Part shown: positions 5,367 through 11,076 of the stretch, piece after piece | Numbering within the stretch: the stretch's first letter is position 1 | Layout of the letters: each line of letters opens with the position of its first letter | From: Oscillospiraceae bacterium | GTDB lineage: Bacteria > Bacillota > Clostridia > Oscillospirales > Ruminococcaceae | Length of the DNA: 11,076 bases | NCBI GenBank assembly: GCA_029062865.1 | Contig: JAIDPG010000324.1 | Coordinates: 1 to 11,076 of the forward strand | Direction: 5' to 3' | Position numbers and translations under genes: made by a program | The notes under the pieces: generated by a model | Database searches by the model: none | The model's input: the letters and a program-made list of their open reading frames with translations, nothing else | What the model was told of the DNA's origin: nothing

Positions 5367-7124
5367 ATGACTGTTCACGACATATTGACAATGCTCGGCG
5401 GGCTTGCCGTTTTTATGTTCGGAATGCACACCCTGTCGGGCGCGCTTGAAAAGCTCGCAGGCGGGCGGCTGGAACGCTGGCTTGAAAAAATGACATCAAA
5501 CCCGCTTAAGGGCGTGGCGCTCGGCGCGGGGATTACGGCGCTTATCCAATCCTCGGCGGCGACGACGGTTATGCTCGTCGGCTTTGTAAACTCCGGGATT
5601 ATGAAGCTTTCGCAGGCGATCGGCGTAATTATGGGCGCGAATATAGGAACCACCGCGACGGGCTGGATCCTGAGCCTGTCGTCCGTAAACGGCACGGGCA
5701 TCGCCGCGGTTTTCAACCCGACGAACTTCACGCCGGTGCTCGCTATCATCGGCATTGTAATGGTGATGTTTCTGAAATCCGACAAGAAAAAGACCGTCGG
5801 GACGATACTTATCGGCTTTGCGCTGCTGATGTTCGGAATGAACACAATGTCGACGGCGGCGGAAGTCCTGAAAGACAACGAAGCGTTCGCGAGCGTTATG
5901 GTGAAGTTCTCCAATCCGTTTCTGGGAGTGCTCGCCGGCGCGCTGCTGACTGCCGTTCTTCAATCCTCGTCCGTTTCTATCGGTATTTTGCAGACGCTTT
6001 CAAACAAAACGGGAACGATCACTTACGGCATCGCGCTGCCGATAATCCTCGGGCAGAACATCGGCTCGTGCGTTACGGCGCTGCTTTCTTCAATAGGCGC
6101 GAACAAATCCGCGAAGCGCGTCGCGATCGTCCATTTGTACTTCAACATAATCGGCACGGTAGTTTTCCTGTCGCTGTTCTATCTCGTAAACGGGATTTTC
6201 GATCTGCCGTTTATGGCGGAGAAGCTGAATTCTACGGGCATTGCGATAATCCACACGTGCTTCAACTTTATGGCGACGGCGCTGTTTTTGCCGTTCACAA
6301 AGCAGCTTGAAAAGCTCGCGTGTTTCACCGTCCGCGACAAGCCGGGCGACGAGGAGACCGAGATCCCGCTGCTTGACAAGCGCTTTCTCAAGACCCCCGC
6401 GGTCGCGATCGAGCAGTGCAAAAACGTCGCGTTTAAAATGGCGAAAATCACGAAGAAAACGCTGCTTATGTCAATGGAGCTCGTGAAAAAATACGACAAG
6501 GAAGTCGCTCAGACAGTCGTAGACAACGAGAATACGATAGACATTTACGAGGACAAGATCGGTTCGTATATTCTTCAGGTTGCGTCTAAGGACTTGTCGG
6601 TAAACGACAGCCAGATCGTTTCCAATCTTCTTCACACGATCGGCGACTTGGAGCGCATTTCCGACCACGCGGTGAACATCAAGGAAACCGCCGAGGAGAT
6701 GTACGACAAGAAGATATATTTCTCCGAAGCCGCGAAGAGCGAGGTCAGCGTTATGATCGAAGCCGTGACGGAGATACTTGACAAGGCAATAATGTCGTTT
6801 GTGAATATGGACATTGAAATGGCGAAAAGCGTAGAGCCGCTTGAGGATGTTATCGACGTGCTCCGCGCGGATCTGAAAAACCGCCACGTAAAGCGCCTGC
6901 GCGACGGCGTGTGCACGATAGAGCTCGGCTTTATTCTGCAAGACCTGCTCACGAATTTCGAGCGCGTTTCGGATCATTGCTCCAATATCGCCGTCTGCCT
7001 TATCCAGATAAAGGAAAACAGCCTCGACACGCACGAATATATGAACGAGCTGAAGCGTCTCGACAAGAGCGAGTTTATGGACGAGTTCAACACCTATAAA
7101 ACGAAATACGTCCTGCCCGAGTAA
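5367..7124 (+). CDS. Na+/phosphate cotransporter family protein with C-terminal PhoU-like domain
   Basis: A 585-aa inner-membrane protein. The N-terminal half contains two inverted-topology repeats typical of Na/Pi cotransporters: QSSAATT (61-67) with GANIGTT (90-96), and QSSSVS (199-204) with GQNIGSC (229-235). About eight hydrophobic segments lie within residues 5-320. The C-terminal part (about 350-575) is PhoU-like, with two copies of its signature, DLERISDHAVNI (427-438) and NFERVSDHCSNI (530-541). The family (NptA/YjbB) moves phosphate with sodium; the PhoU part probably gates or senses, and export is possible. The frame is open to an ATG at 5322, but GGGAG at 5356-5360 is 6 bases before the ATG at 5367, and the family N-terminus starts there. 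The 5322 ATG has AAGGA only 2 bases away. Monocistronic, with its own promoter and terminator. Confidence 0.94.
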   Translation: MTVHDILTMLGGLAVFMFGMHTLSGALEKLAGGRLERWLEKMTSNPLKGVALGAGITALIQSSAATTVMLVGFVNSGIMKLSQAIGVIMGANIGTTATGWILSLSSVNGTGIAAVFNPTNFTPVLAIIGIVMVMFLKSDKKKTVGTILIGFALLMFGMNTMSTAAEVLKDNEAFASVMVKFSNPFLGVLAGALLTAVLQSSSVSIGILQTLSNKTGTITYGIALPIILGQNIGSCVTALLSSIGANKSAKRVAIVHLYFNIIGTVVFLSLFYLVNGIFDLPFMAEKLNSTGIAIIHTCFNFMATALFLPFTKQLEKLACFTVRDKPGDEETEIPLLDKRFLKTPAVAIEQCKNVAFKMAKITKKTLLMSMELVKKYDKEVAQTVVDNENTIDIYEDKIGSYILQVASKDLSVNDSQIVSNLLHTIGDLERISDHAVNIKETAEEMYDKKIYFSEAAKSEVSVMIEAVTEILDKAIMSFVNMDIEMAKSVEPLEDVIDVLRADLKNRHVKRLRDGVCTIELGFILQDLLTNFERVSDHCSNIAVCLIQIKENSLDTHEYMNELKRLDKSEFMDEFNTYKTKYVLPE

Positions 7125-7135
7125 ACAATTGACAA

Positions 7136-7169
7136 TTAAGGAACGCTGTCCGCGGCGGTGATTCCTTAA
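7136..7169 (+). terminator. Inverted repeat directly after the phosphate transporter gene
   Basis: TTAAGGAA (7136-7143) pairs with TTCCTTAA (7162-7169) around an 18-base GC-rich loop containing CCGCGG, followed by GATTTTATG. It begins 12 bases after the stop codon. The T tract is short, so it is probably a weak first terminator or part of an intergenic repeat; the preceding CAATTGACAATT and later AATGTATAAT strings look repeat-like. Confidence 0.4.
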
Positions 7170-7185
7170 GATTTTATGAAAATTC

Positions 7186-7217
7186 CCCGCAAGTATTGAC
7201 ACTTGCGGGAGTTTTAA
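7186..7217 (+). terminator. Rho-independent terminator of the phosphate transporter gene
   Basis: CCCGCAAGT (7186-7194) and ACTTGCGGG (7201-7209) form a 9-bp perfect stem with loop ATTGAC, followed by AGTTTTAA. The minus strand also ends in a T run (GAATTTTCATAAAAT), so it may work in both directions. The loop and first base of the right arm contain TTGACA, the -35 box of the next promoter. Confidence 0.72.
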
Positions 7218-7225
7218 TGTATAAT
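7196..7225 (+). promoter_or_regulatory. Promoter of the VanR/VanS-type genes
   Basis: TTGACA (7196-7201), 18-base spacer, TATAAT (7220-7225); both boxes are perfect. A second TATAAT lies at 7234-7239 as part of a 14-base tandem repeat (7216-7229 and 7230-7243). Transcription from the first box would start near 7232, leaving a short leader with AAAGGGGG 8 bases before the GTG start. Confidence 0.8.
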
Positions 7226-7260
7226 GTACAATGTATAATTGACCAAAGGGGGCGTTTAGT

Positions 7261-7950
7261 GTGGGTGAGCGTATACTCGTTGTGGACGACGAAAAGGAGA
7301 TTGCGGACTTGGTGGAGGTCTGCCTTGCTAACGAGGGCTTTTCCGTGCGGAAATTTTACGGCGGGGAAGAGGCGCTGCGGTTTGCGGAAAGCGGCGAGAT
7401 CGACCTCGCGGTGCTGGACGTGATGCTCCCGGACATCGACGGCTTTTCGCTTGTGCAGAAGCTCCGCGGGCGGTTTGTGTTCCCCATAATAATGCTTACG
7501 GCAAAGTGCGAGGACTCCGACAAAATAACCGGACTGATGCTCGGTGCGGACGATTACATCACAAAGCCGTTCTCGCCGCCCGAGCTTGTGGCGAGGGTGA
7601 AAACTCAGCTGCGAAGATACACGCGCTATAACTCCGCCGCGCCGCGCCCGAATGAGATCGACATTCGCGGGCTTCAGATAAACAACGACAGCCACAAGTG
7701 CACGCTGAACGGCAAAGAGGTCGTTTTAACGCCGCTGGAGTTTTCGATGCTTTGGTATCTCTGCAGCCACAAAAACAAGGTTGTTCCGGGCGAGGAGCTG
7801 TTTGAAGCGGTCTGGGGCGAGAAGTATCTCGACAGCTCCAACACCGTTATGGCGCACATCGCGCGTATAAGAGAAAAGCTCTCCGAGCCCCCGCGCCGCC
7901 CGAAGTACATAAAAACCGTTTGGGGAGTGGGGTATACGATTGAAGAATAA
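7261..7950 (+). CDS. OmpR-family response regulator, VanR type
   Basis: A 229-aa cytoplasmic DNA-binding regulator. The receiver domain (1-118) has the acidic pair Asp9-Asp10, phospho-acceptor Asp53 in VLDVMLPD, Thr80 in IMLTAK and Lys102 in TKPF. The C-terminal winged helix spans about 130-228 and ends in KYIKTVWGVGYTIEE. Resemblance to enterococcal VanR extends to EIADLVE, KITGLMLGADDYITKPF and the C-terminus. Start is GTG at 7261 with AAAGGGGG 8 bases upstream. It overlaps the kinase gene by 11 bases. Phosphorylated regulators of this type often activate their own promoter, and tandem repeats lie there. No vanHAX-type target genes are in view, so its regulon is unknown. Confidence 0.95.
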   Translation: MGERILVVDDEKEIADLVEVCLANEGFSVRKFYGGEEALRFAESGEIDLAVLDVMLPDIDGFSLVQKLRGRFVFPIIMLTAKCEDSDKITGLMLGADDYITKPFSPPELVARVKTQLRRYTRYNSAAPRPNEIDIRGLQINNDSHKCTLNGKEVVLTPLEFSMLWYLCSHKNKVVPGEELFEAVWGEKYLDSSNTVMAHIARIREKLSEPPRRPKYIKTVWGVGYTIEE

Positions 7951-9046
7951 AATGAAGAGTAAAAGCTCGAACAAATTATCCGCGTTTGCGAGGCGGTACA
8001 TTTTACAATATCTTTTCGCGCTGATAATCCCCGTGGTCGCGGCGACGGGGCTGGCGCTGCTCGCGGACTGGCTCGCGGGGTTCCGCATCTGGTATTACCA
8101 CGAAAAATCCTACAAGATCCTCCACTGGTTCAAGGAAAACATTTTTGTTATAATCCTGCTGGCGGCTGTTATAATAGGTGTGTTCGTGACAGTCGTTTTT
8201 ATGAGGAGACTTTTGCGCTATCTTGACGACGTGATAAACGCGTCAAAGGGGCTTATGGAGCCCTCCGACGCTCCTATCGAGCTCCCGCCCGACATCGCCG
8301 AGGCGCAGCTTGAATTAAACCTCGTCCGCGAGAACGCCCTCAGAAACGCCGCCCTTGCAAGGGAAGCGGAGCAGCGCAAGAACGATATGATAGTCTACCT
8401 CGCACATGATCTCAAAACGCCGCTGACGAGCGTTATCGGCTACTTGACGCTTCTCCGCGACGAGCCGGATATTCCCGCGGAAAGCCGCGAGAAATACACT
8501 TCCGTCGCGCTGGAGCGCTCACAAAGGCTTGAGGAGCTGATAAACGAGTTCTTCGACATCACGCGCTTCAGCCTGACGACCTTAACGCTTGACACGCGGA
8601 GGATAGATCTCAGCCTGCTTTTAAATCAGACGATAAGCGAGTTCTCTCCGATCTTCGCCGAGAATTTTTTGACCGCAAACGTTGACATACAATCGAACGT
8701 TTATCTGGTTTGCGACCCGGACAAGCTTGAGCGCGTGTTCGACAATATTCTCAAAAACGCCGTGAATTACAGCTATGAAAACTCCGAGATAGAGTTCGCG
8801 ATGACCGCCGACGACAGCGCCGTCACCGTCACGTGCAAAAACCGCGGGCGGACTATCCCGAAGGAAAAGCTTGACCGCATTTTCGAGCAGTTTTTCCGGG
8901 TTGACACGGCGCGGCAGTCCAAAACGGGCGGCGCGGGTCTCGGGCTCGCGATAGCCAAAGAAATAGTCACGCTGCACGGCGGAGCTATCTCCGCCGCGAG
9001 CGATGACGAGGTGATAGAATTCACCGTTGTAATTCCGCGAAAATAA
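7940..9046 (+). CDS. Membrane sensor histidine kinase, VanS type
   Basis: A 368-aa kinase with two transmembrane helices (about 22-45 and 67-88) separated by an outside loop of only some 20 residues. A linker follows, then the H-box YLAHDLKTPLTSVIGYL (phospho-acceptor His156), N-box NILKNAVNY (269-277), a G1-like segment KNRGRTIP, F-box IFEQFFRVD (314-322) and G2 box GGAGLGLAIAK (330-340). H-box and following text closely resemble enterococcal VanS (LTSVIGYLTLLRDEPDIP, RLEELINEFFDITRF). Start is TTG at 7940, with GGAGTGGGG upstream and overlapping the regulator gene; the ATG at 7952 is an alternative with a poorer ribosome site. The tiny outer loop suggests it senses within or at the membrane. 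The 3' end overlaps the convergent FemAB-type gene by 26 bases. Confidence 0.95.
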   Translation: MKNKMKSKSSNKLSAFARRYILQYLFALIIPVVAATGLALLADWLAGFRIWYYHEKSYKILHWFKENIFVIILLAAVIIGVFVTVVFMRRLLRYLDDVINASKGLMEPSDAPIELPPDIAEAQLELNLVRENALRNAALAREAEQRKNDMIVYLAHDLKTPLTSVIGYLTLLRDEPDIPAESREKYTSVALERSQRLEELINEFFDITRFSLTTLTLDTRRIDLSLLLNQTISEFSPIFAENFLTANVDIQSNVYLVCDPDKLERVFDNILKNAVNYSYENSEIEFAMTADDSAVTVTCKNRGRTIPKEKLDRIFEQFFRVDTARQSKTGGAGLGLAIAKEIVTLHGGAISAASDDEVIEFTVVIPRK

Positions 9047-10055
9047 CGGCGGCTTTTTCAAGAAACGGTCGGTAGACCTTGACAAATTGCCCCGCGAAGC
9101 TTGCCACATCTCCGCCGAAGCCCTTTTTGAACCTGTATATCCCATATTCGCGGCGCGTTTCGTCGTGGTAAAACGGAACTCCGCCAAAGTCGTAAACGCT
9201 GTCGCCGCGCCCGTGCCCCGCGGTTATCATCGTCCACTGCATCAGATAGCTCGGGTAAAGCTCCCGATGCTCATCGCCGGACGCTCCGTAAACATACGCG
9301 AAGCGTTTGCCGTAATTCACCGCGATCGCCCCCGAAAGCGGCGTTTTCACCCCGCCGAGCTTGGCGTAGCACATAAACAAAGCCGCGTGCTCCCCAAGCG
9401 ACCGCAAAAACCGAGCGAAGTATTCAAGCGAGCGAATAGGGAAGCCGTCGCGCCTGCCTGTTTGCTTCATCAGCTCGTAAAAATCGGGGAGCGCGTTTAT
9501 CGCTGCTTCGCCGCGAAGCTCCTCGCACCAAACCCCGCGGCGCTCTGCCTTGCTTATTCTGTTGCGGTAGTCCGGCTTAAAGCCCGCGTAGATCTCGTAA
9601 AGCGTTTTCCCCTTAAGTTCGAGCACATAGTTGAAGCGGCATTGTATCAGATGCTCCTCGGGAATGTCTCGTAGAGCGAATCCCGCGTTTTCAAGTGCAC
9701 TCGCGTCAAGATCGTCGCCAAGCGGCGGGTCGCACATCGCCGCGAACGCGCCGTATTTTTTCGCGAGAATGTCAATTCCCGCCGCGATGTCGGACAGAGC
9801 TTCGCTGTCGGAGAAATTGCAGACGGGACCTCTCGGCGCGTACAGAAAAGCGCATTTCACAAGCGGTATTTTCTTTACAAGCACAAGGCAAGCCCCGCGG
9901 ATCTTTCCGCTGTCATCGCGGGAGATAATCGCCTCGCTTTCCCAGTTCGCCTTGACGTTTGCCCAAGCAAGCGACTGCATAAACGAGCCGTTTTCGTGAG
10001 CCTCGACAAACCGCTCATATTCCGCGGCGTTTTGTGAATTCAAAAATCCATACAT
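9021..10055 (-). CDS. FemA/FemB/FemX-family peptidoglycan bridge aminoacyltransferase
   Basis: Likely transfers an amino acid from aminoacyl-tRNA to the stem peptide of lipid II on the cytoplasmic side of the membrane. The 344-aa product has the family layout of twin GNAT-like domains: FMQSLAWANVKANW (25-38), FLYAPRGPVC (70-79), FKPDYRNRISKAERRGV (159-175), FYELMKQTGRRDGFPIRS (192-209), ASGDEHRELYPSYLMQW (258-274) and GIYRFKKGFGGD (305-316). The frame is open to an ATG at 10076, but that start has no ribosome site and the family N-terminus begins at MYGFLNS, so 10055 is preferred; its own site, GAAGAAAAT, is weak. Whether it adds Gly, Ala or Ser cannot be read from sequence. A cell-wall role beside VanRS-type genes is suggestive only. 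Confidence 0.93.
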   Translation of the reverse strand: MYGFLNSQNAAEYERFVEAHENGSFMQSLAWANVKANWESEAIISRDDSGKIRGACLVLVKKIPLVKCAFLYAPRGPVCNFSDSEALSDIAAGIDILAKKYGAFAAMCDPPLGDDLDASALENAGFALRDIPEEHLIQCRFNYVLELKGKTLYEIYAGFKPDYRNRISKAERRGVWCEELRGEAAINALPDFYELMKQTGRRDGFPIRSLEYFARFLRSLGEHAALFMCYAKLGGVKTPLSGAIAVNYGKRFAYVYGASGDEHRELYPSYLMQWTMITAGHGRGDSVYDFGGVPFYHDETRREYGIYRFKKGFGGDVASFAGQFVKVYRPFLEKAAVIFAELQR

Positions 10056-10085
10056 AATATTTTCTTCAGCCCGCATTGTGATTTT

Positions 10086-10118
10086 GCCGTTTTCCCTGCC
10101 GAAGGCGGGGAAAACGGC
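10086..10118. repeat. 15-bp hairpin in the leader of the FemAB-type gene
   Basis: GCCGTTTTCCCTGCC (10086-10100) pairs with GGCGGGGAAAACGGC (10104-10118) with one T-G wobble and loop GAA. It lies 30 bases upstream of the preferred start codon. Plus-strand reading continues into GTTTTAGC, but no plus-strand gene ends here. It may be a leader structure that controls translation or read-through. Confidence 0.65.
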
Positions 10119-10137
10119 GTTTTAGCGCGCGGACTGA

Positions 10138-10177
10138 AATCCCCCCTTGTGATTTAATCATATCACAAGGGGGAATT
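10138..10177. repeat. 16-bp imperfect hairpin upstream of the FemAB-type gene
   Basis: AATCCCCCCTTGTGAT (10138-10153) and ATCACAAGGGGGAATT (10162-10177) pair with one mismatch around an 8-base loop. No T tract follows on either strand. The inner CTTGTGAT-N8-ATCACAAG palindrome could be a protein-binding site or an intergenic repeat; I found no clear promoter here. Confidence 0.6.
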
Positions 10178-10230
10178 AAATGTATTCGCGAAAACGTGCG
10201 GTTTTCTTACGATTTTATGAAGAGAGTCTG

Positions 10231-10259
10231 AAAAAATTCTCCCCCGCTATGCGGGGGAG
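10231..10259 (-). terminator. Rho-independent terminator of the patatin-like gene
   Basis: On the minus strand CTCCCCCGC (10259-10251) and GCGGGGGAG (10247-10239) form a perfect 9-bp stem with a three-base loop, followed by AATTTTTTC. It begins 14 bases after the stop codon at 10273-10275. Confidence 0.88.
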
Positions 10260-10272
10260 TTTATTGTATTAA

Positions 10273-11076
10273 TTATGCTCCGATAACCGCGGATTTGCGG
10301 GCAGGCTGCCCCATAAACTCCAGCAGCTCCTCAAGGCGTTGCTCGGCTTGGGTCTGACCGTCGCGGTAGGAATCCATGATCTTCTCGCTGTCCTTCTCGA
10401 ACTTCGAGATAGGCGGCAGGGTCGGGCGGAACGTCATTATCCTGCCCTCGCGCTCAAGGCGCTCCATAAGCTCTATTGTTTTCTCGTAGCGCTCTACGCG
10501 AGTCATGCAAGCCTCTTCAAACGCGGGATATTGTTTGTACATTCTATGTATAAACATACGGAATTTTTTGTAGTCCGTGGGAGGCACCGCTTTGCCGGGC
10601 TTCGTGAGGATAATGACGAGCCTGTCGCAGCCCTTTTCGAGGGCGTGCTCGATCGGAATGGAGTCCGCTATCGAGCCGTCAAGATAGTGCTTGCCGTCGA
10701 GCTCGACGGGGCTGCAAAGCATCGGCACGGAGCAGGTCGCTTTGGTTATCGTCAAAAGGCGCTCGCGGTTCTCGGTTTCGGAGAGATATTCGGGCTTGCC
10801 GGTTTCCATGCAAGCGCAGACATATTCGGTTTCTACATCTCCGTTAACGCCGTTGAAATATGTATCAAAGTCGAACGGGAATTGCTTATACGGATACTCA
10901 AACGCCATTTTATCGAGGTTGATGATCTTCCCTGTGCTGACGAGCTGCCGAATCCCGTAGTACGATTGATTTCTCGGGACGTTTATCATCGAGCAGGTGC
11001 GCCCTTTCTGCTGCGAGACAAAACTCATCGCGTTTCCGCCGCCCGCCGATACGCCGATAACGTAGGGAAAGTAAAT
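10273..11076 (-). CDS. Patatin-like phospholipase/esterase (COG4667-like), 5' end outside window
   Basis: The frame stays open to the window edge, so the ATG at 11028 is internal. The visible 267 aa begin IYFPYVIGVSAGGGNA, containing the GVSAG nucleophile elbow with the catalytic Ser. The catalytic Asp is in HYLDGSIADSIPIEHA, the DGG/DGS motif of patatins. MSFVSQQKGR and LVIILTKPGKA are typical of the COG4667 group of predicted esterases. The oxyanion-hole glycine segment, about 30 residues earlier, is missing because of the cut. There is no signal peptide or membrane segment in view. The C-terminus is charged and helical. It probably hydrolyses acyl esters of lipids; substrate unknown. It has its own terminator and is separated from the FemAB-type gene by about 220 bases. 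Confidence 0.93.
   Translation of the reverse strand: MYFPYVIGVSAGGGNAMSFVSQQKGRTCSMINVPRNQSYYGIRQLVSTGKIINLDKMAFEYPYKQFPFDFDTYFNGVNGDVETEYVCACMETGKPEYLSETENRERLLTITKATCSVPMLCSPVELDGKHYLDGSIADSIPIEHALEKGCDRLVIILTKPGKAVPPTDYKKFRMFIHRMYKQYPAFEEACMTRVERYEKTIELMERLEREGRIMTFRPTLPPISKFEKDSEKIMDSYRDGQTQAEQRLEELLEFMGQPARKSAVIGA

Noticed and set aside
6471..7202. 243-aa minus-strand open frame opposite the phosphate transporter gene
   Set aside because: It is an antisense shadow of the PhoU-like coding region; it continues through the terminator, and the product has no recognisable motif.
7261..9046. Glycopeptide resistance operon
   Set aside because: Only regulator and kinase resemble the van system; no ligase, dehydrogenase or dipeptidase gene lies in the window.
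8621..9187. 188-aa minus-strand open frame across the kinase/FemAB junction
   Set aside because: It overlaps two well-supported genes in other frames and is Arg-rich low-information sequence.

Overview
The window looks like a chromosomal segment of a Gram-positive, Clostridia-like bacterium, probably close to the Oscillospiraceae/Ruminococcaceae; this is inferred from protein resemblance only. The reasons are class I PyrC and long (type II) PyrF, a VanR/VanS-type two-component pair, a FemA/FemB-family peptidoglycan branching enzyme, strong AGGAGG-like ribosome binding sites, and intergenic spacers that look clearly A+T-richer than the C/G-rich genes. No rRNA, tRNA, CRISPR array, transposase, phage or plasmid gene was seen.

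Left block, minus strand (about 148-5099): a seven-gene co-directional cluster runs right to left: pyrC, an 88-aa unknown protein, a PEBP/YbhB-type protein, two tandem paralogous DUF3592-like membrane proteins, pyrF, and a 122-aa unknown protein. Gaps are 3, 14, 24, 81, 30 and 4 bases, so it is probably one operon. PyrC and PyrF are the third and last steps of de novo UMP synthesis. The only convincing promoter is a perfect TTGACA-17-TATAAT at 5071-5099, which would give pyrC a leader of about 565 nt. The leader starts with a possible 30-codon reading frame that runs through a hairpin with a T7 tract (4961-4990), then carries two copies of a palindromic MITE/REP-like element (4543-4641 and 4763-4855). 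This leader is the most interesting part of the window.

Middle block, plus strand: divergent from the pyr cluster is a Na+/phosphate cotransporter-family protein with a C-terminal PhoU-like domain (5367-7124), with its own promoter at 5262-5290. A hairpin terminator follows, and its loop contains the -35 box of the next promoter. That promoter drives a VanR-type response regulator (7261-7950) and an overlapping VanS-type histidine kinase (7940-9046). No van ligase or dipeptidase genes are present, so the pair probably senses the cell envelope rather than marking a known resistance cassette.

Right block, minus strand: a FemAB-family aminoacyltransferase (9021-10055) is convergent with the kinase and overlaps its 3' end by 26 bases. 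A spacer with two strong hairpins and one terminator separates it from a patatin-like phospholipase (COG4667-like). The phospholipase runs off the right edge; its GVSAG nucleophile motif lies in the last bases of the window.
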